Shown: positions 1 through 11,422 of the stretch, piece by piece
Layout of the letters: the number at the start of each line of letters is the position of its first letter
Numbering within the stretch: position 1 is the stretch's first letter
Notes under the pieces: generated by a model
What the model was told of the DNA's origin: nothing
Seen by the model: only the letters and a program-made list of their open reading frames with translations
The model's database searches: none
DNA from: Riptortus pedestris
Taxonomy: Eukaryota; Arthropoda; Insecta; Hemiptera; Alydidae
Assembly (NCBI GenBank): GCA_019009955.1
Contig: CM032231.1
Location: 89,758,501-89,822,500 of the forward strand
Reading direction: 5' to 3'
DNA length: 64,000 bases
Position numbers and translations under genes: made by a program

Positions 1-248
1 GTGAGAATAAATGAAGCAAGGCAGTAACAAGACTGAATTAAACCTTTTGATACTCGAATATACGAGCTTATTATCGAATAATGTTTTCCAGACAAATTGA
101 TTCTGTAAATAAAGGGATGTTTGGTGAATCAGTGTTAGGGCTTTAACTCACATGACAATTTTATTAGAATTTTTTGATGATATAAAATAAAGTTATAACA
201 CTTTTATTAACAGTCACTTCATTTTACAGTCGTGTTAAATACAATGTA
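1..248. other. Unassigned AT-rich DNA
   Basis: No coding signal. Around 131-155 the stretch GGGCTTTAACTCACATG resembles the reverse complement of the tRNA-like head of the SINE family seen at 25951-26195, so a short SINE remnant is possible. Confidence 0.4.
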
Positions 249-513
249 TTTTAGCAGATTTCCCTTAAGGGTAATCAGCTATTGAGGTCGTACATTATTA
301 TTAATATTATTATTTATTAACGTCCACTTTTTGCAATTCAGGCTAATTGGGACGGGTTATCTACAGGCTATCACCCTTTTCAAGCCAGGGTGCGGGACTT
401 AGGATGTTATTTAATGAATTTTATTTGAGGTCGTACTCATGACGCGATTTTCGAAATTTTTCTTCTTTTTTTTTCTACCAAGGAGATGACGAAAATGAGG
501 TCCGTTCAAAACA

Positions 514-559
<46 letters not shown>

Positions 560-1030
560 TCTGTTGCCGCTCTAGCGGTCGCAATTATTGTTTAATCGTT
601 ACCAAACTCGATATTTAGTCGTTTTATATAAAAAGAAAGATAAAGTTTGTTAACGCCTGAAATCGGACAAGGGAGAGTATTGAATCAAAAAATGTATAGA
701 ATCATCTTATAGCAAATTAAACGCACTATAAATATTTTTCTATACATTTATTCTCTATCTTGAATACTAACCGAGATATTTACATTTTTCAGTTTTCAGC
801 CTTCAGCAAACCCCCACTTCTACTCATGTTACATAAACAATACTCTTTCCGGTAAGAAGGTGGCAGAACCGTTTGTTTACGTTTCAGTTGCTTTCCGTCG
901 GGAGGTTTCTTATAATCGTTTATATTTATTCTCTTAATATTCATGGTGGTGTTATGTTGTGTAGACTTATCTATTGTCAAACTTCACGCGGGAAATCTGC
1001 TTAGTTTACGCAGCCGCTGTGTGACGGACT
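249..1030 (-). mobile_element. HTE copy 1 (beta type, SINE-interrupted)
   Basis: Reading right to left it starts with a degenerate GTCCGTCACACAGCGGC hairpin end and finishes with the palindrome end at 249 (TTTTAGCAGATTTCCCTTAAGGG). It carries the (TA)n array at about 515-550, the conserved GTTAACGGCTGAAATCGG region in slightly altered form, and the beta-type 5' third with GTTTGTTTACGTTTCAG. A 5'-truncated SINE sits at 294-425, between the palindrome block and the GACGAAAATGAGG block. Non-coding and non-autonomous. Confidence 0.8.
294..425 (-). mobile_element. SINE fragment inserted in HTE copy 1
   Basis: It is flanked by the perfect 11-bp target-site duplication TGAGGTCGTAC (283-293 and 426-436), which is HTE sequence. 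The insert matches the 3' half of the SINE at 25951-26195 (AACGTCCACTTTTTGCA, GGGACGGGTTATCTACAGG, TTCAAGCCAGGGTG). It lacks the tRNA-like head, so it is a 5'-truncated retroposition on the minus strand. Confidence 0.8.
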
Positions 1031-1244
1031 ATTTTATTTATTAACGAATATTATCATTCTACCAGGAGCATACAAAAAAAATTACATTCAAAAGTTTAAA
1101 GTTACATTGAAAACGTTTACAGTCTTAAGGAACTTAAAAGACAAATGGATCTGAATAAGTTCATGACCACGGGTTAACGTTGGTGCACCTTCTTGCCCAA
1201 CGGGACTAAACCTGGTAGACATGGCTATCTAATGAGACTTCATA

Positions 1245-2059
1245 TTTTAGCAGATTACCTTTAAGGGAAATCAGCTATTGAGGTCGTACTCATGACGAGA
1301 ATTTGAAACATTTCTTCAAATGTCCTTCGATCCTACCCAGAAGATGACGAAAATGGGATCCGTTCAAAATTATATATATATATATATTTGTCTTTTAACG
1401 CTCTAGTGGTCGCATTGTTTGTAAGATCGTTACGAAACTCGACATTTAACCGTTTCATGTAAAAAGACAGATCAAGTTCGTTAATGGCTGAAATCGGACC
1501 AGAGGGAGGGGGGGTTTAAAGGGGGGGATTTTCGAAAATTCGAAATATCTCCTTTATTATGTATCGGATCGAAAAATTGTATAGAATCCATCTTATTGAA
1601 AATTAAAGTTACTATAAATATTCTTATATACATTTATTCTCTATCTTGAATATTAACCGGTATGTTTGCATTTTTATTAAGTGTGTGGGACATGTGGTCG
1701 GATATTGTTCAGTTTAGTGCGGCCGTTTCCGTGACTGTTCGGCTCTGGTGGCTTTTTCTAACCTTACCTTTCGTTTCCGGTTTTACTTTGTGAGATTTAT
1801 GCGCATACGTTCTGTCCATGCGCCCCCCCCCCCTCTTCTTTAGTTCTTGGACTACTAAAATTTGAGTTATTAAAATATAAATTATTCTTACAATTCAGAA
1901 GCCGTTTCAGTTGGGAATTTATTAAAATTAACTGAAAGATTTCTCATTACCGTTTGTATTTACTCACGGTGATGTTGTGTGACCAGTATGCAGATTTCTC
2001 TATTGTAAAACTTCACATTGGAAATCTGCTTAGTTTACGACGCCCCTGCGTGACTGACT
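1245..2059 (-). mobile_element. HTE copy 2 (gamma type)
   Basis: Full-length in outline. The palindrome end at 1245 (TTTTAGCAGATTACC, one arm mutated) is followed by GAGGTCGTACTCATGACG, a short (TA)9 array at 1368-1386, the core, a G/C homopolymer patch near 1820, and the 5' hairpin end ACGACGCCCCTGCGTGACTGACT at 2059. The 5' third contains the gamma-type TCTAACCTTACCTTTCG patch and GTTGGGAATTTATTAAAATTAACTGAAAG. Confidence 0.8.
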
Positions 2060-2496
2060 GATTGGAAGTGGTCATTGTATTATCAGATATGGGTTCTGCT
2101 TCGCTCGTACCATCAGGCTCAAGAGGTGATCTTTATAAGGCCCTGCCTGCGTTATTGATGGCTGTTTATCTTAGACTGCGAACACCAGGTACCTAATTGG
2201 TTACTCACCGAGGCGGTTGTAACAGGCACTGCAAATCATGCTGCATGCAATGCAATTGGCCAATGTTCGCAGAGCATGAATCCAGAGGAGACGCGTCCAA
2301 TTAAGGAGTTACAATCTGGTGTCTGTACGGTGTTATGGTTTACCTGAATGATGGTTGAGATCACGGCCTTTGACCGCGGCAATCACTCACCAACGGCCCT
2401 CCGCCCACCACAATTACATCACCATGGCCGTTATGTAGAGAATATGGTGTCTAGTGGGGGAACTGGGGTGGTAGATGCTGCAATACTTAGCTAAAA
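2060..2496. other. Unassigned spacer between HTE copies 2 and 3
   Basis: Less AT-rich than its surroundings. No open frame of note, no terminal repeats and no match to other segments of the window. It could be host intergenic DNA or an unrecognised old repeat. Confidence 0.4.
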
Positions 2497-3039
2497 AGTC
2501 CGTCACGCAGGGGCTGCGTAAACTAAGCAGATTTCCCACGTGAAGTTTTACAATAGAGAAATCTGCCTAATAACAACTGTAGTAGTAAGAAACCTCTAAA
2601 CCTAAAACGTTATTTAGGGCGTAATAACCCAGTTGTTTCTAGCCCCAAAAAACAGTTAACCTAACCTCTAAACCTATTCACGAGTGACGAATAGTTATGG
2701 AAACGGCCGCCAGAGCTCTCGGCGAAAGTCCGAACATAGCCACTCCTGGCGACCACACTCAGAATACAAATGCAAATATCTCGGTTAATATTCAAGATAC
2801 AGAATAAATGTACAGAACAATATTTATAGTAAATTTAATTTTCAATAAGATTTATTCTATACAATTTTTCGATCCGACGCATAATAACGGAGATATTTTC
2901 GAATCCCCACTCTAAACCCCCCCTCCCACTGGTCCGATTTCAGCCATTAGCGAACCTGATCTTCCTTTTTTACATAAAACGGTTAAATTTCGAGTTTGGT
3001 AACGATCGAAGCAAAATTGCGACCGCTAGAGCGTCAACA

Positions 3040-3108
<69 letters not shown>

Positions 3109-3230
3109 GAACGGACCTCATTTTCGTCATCTCCTGGGTAGGATCGATGGACATTTGAAGAAATTTTTCGAAACTCGCATCATGAGTACGACCTCAATAG
3201 CTGATTTCCCTTAAGGGAAATCTGCTAAAA
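2497..3230 (+). mobile_element. HTE copy 3 (alpha type, complete)
   Basis: A good reference copy. The 5' hairpin is GTCACGCAGGGGCTGCGT, followed by AAGCAGATTTCCC and the short alpha 5' third (CACGTGAAGTTTTACAATAG, ACGGCCGCCAGAGCTCTCGG). The core runs from about 2768, the (TA)n array occupies 3042-3104, and the terminal palindrome GATTTCCCTTAAGGGAAATC is intact before TGCTAAAA. Both flanks are A-rich (CTAAAA and CTAAAATTGC), so I cannot fix a target-site duplication. Confidence 0.85.
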
Positions 3231-3270
3231 TTGCAAAAAATACAATAGTAGTTACGGAAGAAATGAACAA

Positions 3271-4172
3271 AGTCAGTCACTCAGGGGCTGCCTAAGCTAA
3301 GCAGATTTCCCTCGTGAAATTTAACAATAGATAAATCTACATACTAGTAACACAATAGCACCGTCAACTTTAAGTGAATAAATACAAACCATAATAAGAA
3401 ACCTCCAGACGGGAAGCGACTGAAACGTAAACAAACAGGTGTGCCGGAAAGTACGAAAGAGAAGAAACAAACTTCTCACTAGAAAGAAAAACAATTACTG
3501 AAATATATCAGAATATAACATATTGATTTCATTGAAAACTATTTACTATATATATCTAGTGCTGTAATTTATAATGGATCAGAATAATTTTTATCTCAAT
3601 CGATCAAATTTTAGTAGTCCAAGAACGGGGGGTGGGAGTCACCAGAACATATTTGCATTTATTTCGTATAATGAAGGTCTCTTGAAAACAATATATGGTA
3701 TTTAATCTTCGAATAATGTGGTTTATTACATAACAGAGTGTTGTTAATGTAACATGAGTAGAAGTAGGGGTTTGCTGAAAACTGGAAAATGCAAATATCT
3801 CGGTTAATATTCAAGATAGAGAATAAATGTATATAACAATATTTATAGTACATTAAATTTGCAATAATATTTCTTCTAAACTTTTTACGATCTGAAGTGT
3901 AGTAACGGAGATGAAAATCCTCCCTCTAAACCCCACTACCCCTCACTGGTCCAATTTCAGCAATTAACGAAGTTGATATTTCTTTTTACATAAAACTATT
4001 AAATATCAAGTTTGGTAACGATCAAATATAACTGCACCAATTAGAGCGTTAACAGACAAATATGTATATAATTTTGAACGGACCTCATTTTCGTCATCTC
4101 CTGGGTAGGATCGATGGACATTTGAAGAAGTTTTTCTAAAATCGCGTCATGAGTACGACCTCAATAGCTGAT
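3271..4172 (+). mobile_element. HTE copy 4 (beta type, palindrome lost)
   Basis: Only 40 bp downstream of copy 3 and in the same orientation. The 5' end AGTCAGTCACTCAGGGGCTG is mutated. The long beta 5' third includes GTAAACAAACAGG and a G-run near 3625. The microsatellite is reduced to TATGTATATAA. The 3' end stops at CTCAATAGCTGAT, so the terminal palindrome is absent. Confidence 0.8.
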
Positions 4173-5979
4173 AAAAATAACTCCATCAAAGGATATGTGA
4201 ATTTTAGCAGGATACTCCAAATCGGATATATTTTATTTTATGCGGCAAGCTATTTTACATTGTCTAACAACTATACCAAACATCTTTATTGTGGAACACT
4301 TTTTACTTAAATCCCTTTCAAGTAATGTGCCATCAGACATATATTTAATATATTTGTAACATCGAAACGCATCATATCACAACTGTTATTCACAAATCTA
4401 ACTGTCTGGGGGAAGCGCCAGTAAATGTAGTAAAAATACATTGAAGATAAACAAAATTTAAATTGAAGAAGAGAGCATACGGTTTCAACAGAAGGGTCAA
4501 CAGCAAGCCAAGAAGCTTCTCTTGACCACTCTTTAATGAGTCAAAAATCAGGTTTTTCCTTCAATATAATATGTTCCGAATAATGTTCTTGAAATAAGAC
4601 ATGTTGTTTTACAGAAATGGGGCAATACATTACCATAGTACAACATAAAAGAATAGAGTAATTTCCAAACCACGATCATAAATAATTCAAGAAAAGCGCT
4701 TCACTTTCAGAACAACTCTTTAACGCGCTGACCGAATGTATTAAACCTCTAAAAATAACTTAATGATATTCATGTCCGAAGGATGTTTCTATAAACAGGA
4801 TGAGTACTATTATTTTTATATTTATTTTTTTTAGTTATTTATTTACGTCCTTTTTAAGCTACTATGGCTTATTGGGACGGGTTATCTACCGGTTACCACC
4901 CTCTTCTAGCCAGTATCTATAGTCTGTCACCAAATAAATTTCTTTTTCTCTGGGCAGACTATTAAAAAATGATTAATTTTTAAATGAATCTACAAAATAT
5001 TTATCATAAAAGTCAGTCACGTAATAATTTATGATTGTCCTTTAAGGTGGAGGCAAGTTTCTCATCATTTATAAATCATCTCATCCTTTAATAAACCTAA
5101 GACTAATTACAAAGAATGTCAATAAATTAAAAATAATGACGTTATATATTTACTGTTACTGAAATTGTTAATGAAATTAATTTAGTATATATACTTATTA
5201 AAATGATAGATTCTTTAAAATGCATTCATGGAATTTGAGCTAATTCGAAAACGGATGTATTATATAGGAATAAATGTTATTTAATGATGTGTAATGAAAT
5301 TAATTTGCATAATATTTTTTAATGTTTTATAGAAAACCAAAAAAATATCTGGCTCAATTTATTATGTTTTATTAACATTTAACGGAAATGAATGCATTTC
5401 ATTTAGTTTATTTTTATTTATTTATTTATTTTTTTTTTAAAGAGACCATGTATTTATATTTAAACCTTTTACCAAACTCAAAAAAGAGGAAAAATAAGTT
5501 AGATGTCAATGAAACAAGTACATTTTCAAAAGGTTTTAGAGGAGGAAGTGGTGCCCATATAATTTATATTATAGCAGTATAGAATGCTTTCGTAATATTA
5601 AATGAAGAAATGGAATTTCTGTCATATAATAGGAGGGGAAGGTGTTTCTGTACAACTCTAGAAGCAAATGGTGATTCAGAAGTATTATAAGAGGCACAAG
5701 ATCGTAAATAAAATTATGAAGTTAAAACACAAGGATGCACAAATTTTATTCAGTGCTCAGTAATTAGTGCATAATTAGAACAAAAATGTATCACAAAAAA
5801 ACAAAACAATTTAGTAAAAAATTCAATAGTGAATTCTACGTGTAATGATCAAGTGTGAATTGTCCCTAGAAATCGTTTCAAAGGTTTTCTCTATGAGCTG
5901 GATGGATCAGACCCAGAATTTAAAATTTAGAATGCACAAGAGATGTGTAGCGGCACAGGTGCTTTAAATGAAAACCTTA
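4173..5979. other. Unassigned AT-rich DNA
   Basis: No supported gene. The frame at 5388-5582 encodes a Phe/Tyr-rich peptide of 64 residues with no recognisable motif and looks like chance. A diverged SINE piece lies inside at 4834-4962. Confidence 0.4.
4834..4962 (-). mobile_element. Diverged SINE fragment
   Basis: It shares the order TTATTTACGTCC, TTGGGACGGGTTATCTACCGG, TTCTAGCCAG and GTCACCAAATAAATT with the SINE at 25951-26195, at clearly lower identity and with internal gaps. The tRNA-like head is missing. Orientation follows the better-preserved copies. Confidence 0.6.
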
Positions 5980-6290
5980 TCAATAGGAGTGGGAATAATT
6001 AAAGTTTAAAAGTGATGAAATACAAATAACTCGATTAATATTTGCATTAGAAAAGTGTTTACAACAAAGATTTTAATAAATTACTTCGTGGGTTTCGATC
6101 TGACGCATAATGACGGAAGTATACATGATTTTGTACTTTACTCATATGAACTCTCTTATCAATTCTCTACCTTCACATTTGGTTTCGGCTATTGACAAAC
6201 TTTAGACGTGTATTACACGAAACTGTAAAATATCGATCGAATTGAAGCCTCTAAAGCACATAATGTTGGTATCAAAATGTATGTTAACCG
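5980..6290 (+). mobile_element. Highly eroded HTE remnant
   Basis: Scattered matches to the HTE core appear in the right order: ACAAATAACTCGATTAATATT, TTCGATCTGACGCATAATGACGG, TTTCGGCTATTGACAAACTT, ACGAAACTGTAAAATATCGA. There is no microsatellite and neither end is recognisable. Much older than the other copies. Confidence 0.5.
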
Positions 6291-6778
6291 CATTATAAAT
6301 TCTCAAAGAAAACGTGCGTAGCGTGGAAATACCTGTTGCATTTCTTCATTACAACTAATATTTATGCTTTCTTTTATCTACTCTTAAATATAGCAATAAT
6401 TTTAGTCCCCTTAACCCTTTGGCGTTATTATGCGTATATTTACGTGCTCTTTTTAAAGATTTGGTTTTAGCCAAAGGTCAAAGCTGACACCCTGATCATG
6501 TACAAGACCTATCAAGCTTAGGTCCTGAAAGCCCCAGAAACATGATCTACAATCATGTTTGGCAAAACCAGCCTAAGTAATCTGACATGTTCGATACCAC
6601 GAGACAACATTAATTTATGCACTGGACCTTACCCTGACAACACCCTATTATATAACCAGAACATCAATTCATGTAATAATACATGAATATCTATAGTACT
6701 CTGTGAATTTTAATTATACAGGGAGGTTCACGGTTTTACAGTAGTAATTACTCTTTAGTTTTGAAGACAGACACATTA
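6291..6778. other. Unassigned DNA
   Basis: No open frame, terminal repeat or cross-match noticed. Confidence 0.4.
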
Positions 6779-6954
6779 TAGGGTGGGCCATAAAGTTGGA
6801 CGGATTATAAAAAAATATATAAAAAAAACTACAAAGCTGCGGAAAGAAAAAGTATATTTATTGTAAAGTAAACAAATGGGAAATTTATTTTTTAAAAATA
6901 AAGTAATGTATTTTTTAATAATGGCATAAATTCAGCTTTATTTTTGTGTAAATA

Positions 6955-7550
6955 CAGGGTGGGCCATAAAGTTGGACGGATTATAAAAAAATATATAAAA
7001 AAAATACAAAGCTGCGGTAAGAAAAAGTATATTTATTGTAAAGTAAACAAATGGGAAATTTATTTTTTAAAAATAACGGTGTAATTTAAGATCTTTAGTC
7101 AAAAGACGCCTTAATGATGTTCTTGATATGGCGAGCTCAGCTGATCTCTTTCGGGACGACTGTTGGGGATCACACCGTACGGACGCCACGACTTCGCTTA
7201 CATTTTCCTCCGTTCTTACCGACCTTGGACGTCCCGCAGGTTTTTCAATTAATGTCGAACCCGAAGACTCAAACTTTCTTACCCACGATCTGATCGCTCT
7301 ATCACTTGGACATTGGTTTAAATCATGTAAATTAAAATGCGAGCGAAATAGACGCCGCGCAATAATGCACGAATCGCCATTTTTGTAATACGCCTTTACA
7401 CAGAACGCACGTAGCTCACCGGTGAAACGCTCCAAGGCGAATGAATTTCCGAGAACCAAGCTACCTATCCCCGCTACCCGCACCCCTCTCCCGCGTTCCT
7501 GTCACGGGTAATGCGTTTTTGAAATCCGTCCAACTTTATGGCCCACCCTG
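6955..7550 (-). mobile_element. Inner Tc1/mariner-type element, internally deleted
   Basis: It has 28-bp perfect terminal inverted repeats, beginning CAGGGTGGGCCATAAAGTTG, and is flanked by TA on both sides (6953-6954, 7551-7552). The length is 596 bp, well short of the more than 1.2 kb expected for an autonomous member. The only coding content is the transposase N-terminus, read on the minus strand. Confidence 0.85.
7067..7483 (-). pseudogene. Truncated transposase N-terminus (DUF4817/HTH type)
   Basis: The open frame encodes a helix-turn-helix region: FTGELRAFCVKAYYKNGDS, then a linker SIRSWVRKFESSGST-like segment (seen as IRSWVRKFESSGST), then GRPRSVRTEENV and a second HTH with SRTSLRRLLTKDLKLH. 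This layout matches the N-terminal DNA-binding part of the Tc1/mariner-superfamily transposases with DUF4817-like domains that are common in insects. The frame stops right after the second HTH, where the element joins its terminal region. The whole DDE catalytic domain is missing. The true start codon is unclear: the frame opens with GTG, and conserved sequence begins near residue 15. Confidence 0.75.
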
Positions 7551-7619
7551 TATTTACACAAAAATAAAGCTGAATTTATGCCATTATTAAAAAATACATT
7601 ACTTTATTTTTAAAAATAA

Positions 7620-7908
7620 CATTACTTTAATGGCGGCCATTTTCACGAACACACTTTTTAAGACTTTCTTCAAAATTGACGTCTACTCTTCTTAATAGTC
7701 ATCGTGCTTCCAGAGTGCGTCGCTGATTCACCACTTTTTATAAATGTGTCGTATGCAAACACGCGATGATCTTTCGTCCACAGAGGCATAATGGCGACTG
7801 AATGGCAGGCGGTGGGGAGTCGAGTGACCTTGACGGCGCGTTTCCCCCTCCACCAGTCGCCAAGTACCGTGCGATTCAAACCCGTCCCTTTCCCGTGGAC
7901 CACCTTGT
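7620..7908 (-). mobile_element. Second Tc1/mariner-type fragment with its own terminal repeat
   Basis: The right end reads, on the minus strand, TA-CAAGGTGGTCCACGGGAAAG..., related to but distinct from the inner element's CAGGGTGGGCCATAAAG. An ATG at about 7786 on the minus strand opens MPLWTKDHRVFAYDTFIKSG, which resembles the start of DUF4817-type transposases. The frame decays after about 40 residues. The left boundary is the palindromic arm of the neighbouring element. Confidence 0.65.
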
Positions 7909-9340
7909 ATCAAGAAATGTCTATATATCATTATTTGGAAAATCTGATTCCTTAATTTACGATTTATGTTTTCTTAAGTGATTGTAGTTTTTTTTAAAAA
8001 AGCTAAGGTACATACCTTTTTTTCAGAATGTTTTGTTGAATCAGAAATCTTAATTCGCCATCCTACTGGCCAACGGATGTTTCTTTAATAAATCCAAATA
8101 CAGCCTCGTGTAAAAAGATATCGTTTCTAACTCCCCAGAAGGAGAACTCAAGGGATCAGTCCAAACGGTGTTTAGCCATTTGTGAACCAAATCAAATCCC
8201 AATTAATATTAAAATATGTAAATTCGCACCAAGTGGCGGGAGGGGGGGGGGAGGTTTAACGCGCGTCCCTCTCCCCAGCTGACTATAAATATAGCATTCT
8301 ACGCCCCCTCCCCTAACAAATCTACCTCCAACCAGCTGGTCCAATTATGGGAAAGGACTGATTGAATTTTTATATCTCTACATCTTTTTTTAATGTGTCG
8401 TTTCTCTTTCTACTTTTTTAAAGCTATTCGTTCAGATCAGCCATATAATATGAGTAAATTCAATGTAGACCTATTTTCACATCAGAATTGTATGTGTAAG
8501 GCAAAAGATAAGCATTTAGTATTTGTATTGAGTATTCATTAGAAGTAGTTCACGAAATACTAAATCTAATCGGGTATTTTCAAAATTTATTTGTGATAGG
8601 GGGTTTGACTGAGTCTTAGGAGTTGGATAATTTTATTATTGTAGCTTCTGACCATTAACACTCCACGTTTGATAAGTGACTTTAAAATGTAAATGGTGAA
8701 ACGTTTCTTGAAAGCAAGAAAGATTATCGTTATCTCCAGATGGACTCGAGTTCGACTTCATCAGTTTTACATTTAGGATTATTAATCATCGCAAACCTGA
8801 TCAGCTTAAGGATATTTTTAGTCGAGGTATCATTGCAATATCATGGAAAGCCTTTGCATTTATAAACGATTGGGAATGTGGATAATATCTTGGGAATTTG
8901 AATTCACAATATTTAACTCTTTAACTTCGTATTCTGTCGAGTGTGAGCTTTTTCTTCAGAACGGAATTGTTATTTGTTAAATTGGACAATTAAAAATTTT
9001 AAAATTGGAATTTTAAAATTTTTTTGTTGTTGATCTATCTTTCATAAAATATATGGGAAAGCCAATAGTCTTTCCGGGTTAACGTAAGGGTATATTTGCC
9101 TAACCAGGTTAGGTTAGATTAAAACTCGTAACAGCTTGGATCCCTCCAACATTTTAATTCACCAGTTCTCTACCAGAGCGTGCTTGTAGATTGTTGAGAA
9201 TTCGAGTTGTTGCCTCTAGTCCCGTCAGGTTGATTTCAGTCCTCGACTTCTGTTCGCTCTATACGCAGATTCAAAGTCTGATATTAAAGGAGCAGTTTCC
9301 TTCGAATGGTAAACACTCCGAAAGTTATGAAACCCGATCA
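7909..9340. other. Unassigned DNA with G-run
   Basis: A G-run and a pyrimidine-rich segment near 8230-8340 vaguely recall the homopolymer patch of HTE copies, but neither the core nor an end is present. No gene supported. Confidence 0.35.
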
Positions 9341-9720
9341 CTAAGGTCACAGAAGATTAAGGGGTAAACGCTGTACACTGGCCACTCTTGACTGCTTGTC
9401 TTGTGACCCGGGCTTTGTATATAAGACTGCAACTTGCTTTCGGAAACGTCGGATCTTTATGTACTCATAAATTTCGGAGCTTCGCAAGTAGGGCGATATT
9501 GCTCTAAACAAAAAACAACAACAAAAAATCATAAACATAAGATAAAAATATAAAACAATTAACAGAAAAGAAATGCAAAAAAAAAATAGAAAACAAGAAA
9601 GAACAACAAATATAAGAAAAAAATAATAGGTAACAATAAATTACAACAAAACACAAAAATAACAACAAGAACAAATAAATTTAAAGTATTTTTAATTAGA
9701 CGCATTAGGGAACTAATTAA
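9341..9720 (-). repeat. Retroposon 3' end plus A-rich tract
   Basis: The minus-strand motif GAGCAATATCGCCCTACTTG followed by CGAAGCTCC matches GAGCAACATCGCCAAAGCTG at 14362-14403 and a poorer copy near 49690. About 200 bp of A-rich sequence (9500-9700) lies on the side upstream of the motif. I read this as the 3' region of a LINE- or SINE-like family. No coding part is seen. Confidence 0.45.
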
Positions 9721-10135
9721 AAATATAAAAATAAGGAAATGTACTGCAACAACGTAATTAAATTAGATGTGATATAACGAAGACGAATTTTAAAAATTAG
9801 TATTTCTAAACCAAAAAGAAAATTTGTATCCGAAAAAGTTGCAAAAATAAAAACTTCAATTAAAAATACATCACTACTTCAGAGTTTTGAATAGAAGTCT
9901 ATAGTCTTTAAATGTTGGAGAATAGTATATATGTATGGACTCCCCTTTTTCAGTAGTTCGTGTAAATTGTATGGTAAGTAATTGCCTTGTCTGCAGTCAG
10001 TCAGTATATGTTTAACTGTCGGATTTTATACAAAACGACGAAATAATGGTGCATGCAATTAAGCGATTCTATCGTTGAAATAAAAGCCATTCTATAAGTG
10101 AGGTAGCCAAGGAATGGTGAAATCGTTCCTGATGG
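9721..10135. other. Unassigned DNA
   Basis: No supported feature. The minus-strand frame at 10001-10231 has no motif and overlaps the LINE relic that follows. Confidence 0.35.
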
Positions 10136-10495
10136 GACGGTTGTGGCTACTACCAGGAATCTGGGACTACCAGGAATTTCCATCCTGCCACTGACAAAAT
10201 TCGAAACTGATAATACGAATATTTCAATCAATAATGTATATGCACCTTCAGTGGCAAATAAGATGATGATAATATCAGCAATGGTAGCAATACTATTATG
10301 ATTAATAATGGAATGCCGTGAATATAATATTAGGCGATTTCAATGCTATGATCTGGAGACAGACTCAGCTCGGGCCAAAAGTAGCAGCACATAGTCTTCA
10401 TGAATCATGGAATCAGATGCACAAACTTTACGGATTGACAGCTGCTACGAACTCTCGAATTAAGATTTCAGGCGGGAAAATGAGGAATTAAAAAG
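10136..10495 (+). pseudogene. LINE endonuclease (EEP domain) fragment
   Basis: Two conserved blocks of apurinic-like retrotransposon endonucleases are readable in order. NISINNVYAPS at about 10218-10250 corresponds to the INVYAPT-type strand. NIILGDFNAMIW at 10321-10356 carries the Asp-Phe-Asn of the catalytic GDFN motif. The second frame stays open to a TAA at 10480-10482 and includes AHSLHESWNQMHKLYGLTAA, the region that normally follows. The two blocks are separated by a disrupted stretch rich in ATGATGATAATA. Clade not assigned. Confidence 0.6.
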
Positions 10496-11422
10496 AATTA
10501 CTTCCACTTTACATGCTTAACAGATTGAATATTGGTTCTCATTTTGGCAATGAGTATACTAATGTTTCATTTTATCAGCGTTTTGCCTATTTATACTAAA
10601 AATATATCATATTTTCATAGTTGGAAAATAACGAATTGCCTTCTTTTGTTGGGCTTCTCCTAAACAGAGTAATGATCACTTTTTCTCCAAACAATTGTTT
10701 GAATAAATATCCTGAGAAACTGGTGCAACACTCTGACAAAAAATTTTAACATAAACCTTTTATACGCAAAATGCCTTACATTGAAGTCAAAGTTTAATTT
10801 TTTTTTAAGTATGTTTAATTTTTTCTTCGAAATGCATTACAGTTTGTTACAGTTGAAGTCTAAAACCGATATCCGACTAAATGGTGAGCCAAGGGTTGGG
10901 ATCTATAGTTGGGAGAATTTCTAATGAAAGCTGGGAGTCGCAGATTAAATTCCTTTGAGGGGTGCCTCAAGTCAGTTTGTTGTTCAACTCTATAATCAGT
11001 TTTGCGTTATCAGCTTATCTAAATTAAAGCTATTATGTTGGAAACTATGGCTTCCTCTGCAAAAATACAACAGAGGCGTATGGTTATTTCAGTTATTATG
11101 TGATCTCAAGAATAATTACCGGAATATTCGAATAGATTATGAAAAGATCTGCTTTATTTTAGGAAATTTAAAGAAAGAAAAATACGATTACATGTTTTAT
11201 TATATTACTTTCATTTTAGCAATTAATAATTGTGTCACCACTGAATCATTATATTGTAGTACCTATACAATATTGGAGTATATAATTCTGAGAAGAATGT
11301 TTAACCATTGGTTACACGAATCTGTAACCTTGTCAGTAGAGTATTGCCCAGCATAGTCTGGAGAGCTAATTTCATATCACAGAATTGAACTACATTTCTC
11401 TGATATATAAAGGAAGAAAAAA
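10496..11422. other. Unassigned DNA with a long open frame
   Basis: A 133-codon frame (10955-11356, TTG start) has no recognisable domain. In another frame at about 10958 the residues GVPQVSLLF recall the GVPQGS motif of reverse transcriptases, but nothing else around it supports an RT domain. I do not call a gene. Confidence 0.35.

Larger units (their letters stand above)
6779..7619. mobile_element. Tc1/mariner-type nested pair: outer element
   Basis: The left end TAGGGTGGGCCATAAAGTTG (6779 on) is a copy of the inner element's terminal repeat. The about 120 bp after it are repeated almost identically at 6955-7075. The segment 6886-6954 is the reverse complement of 7551-7619, meeting exactly at the TA where the inner element sits. 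The outer copy was therefore palindromic around that TA before the insertion. No right terminal repeat of the outer element is visible. Confidence 0.6.

Noticed and set aside
3231..3270. Copies at 2497 and 3271 as one composite transposon
   Set aside because: They belong to different subfamilies (alpha and beta), have separate 5' ends, and the 40-bp spacer does not match HTE. Two independent neighbours are simpler.
10955..11356. 133-codon open frame
   Set aside because: TTG start, no recognisable domain, AT-rich composition typical of chance frames here. The nearby GVPQVSLLF resemblance to RT is in a different frame and unsupported by other RT blocks.
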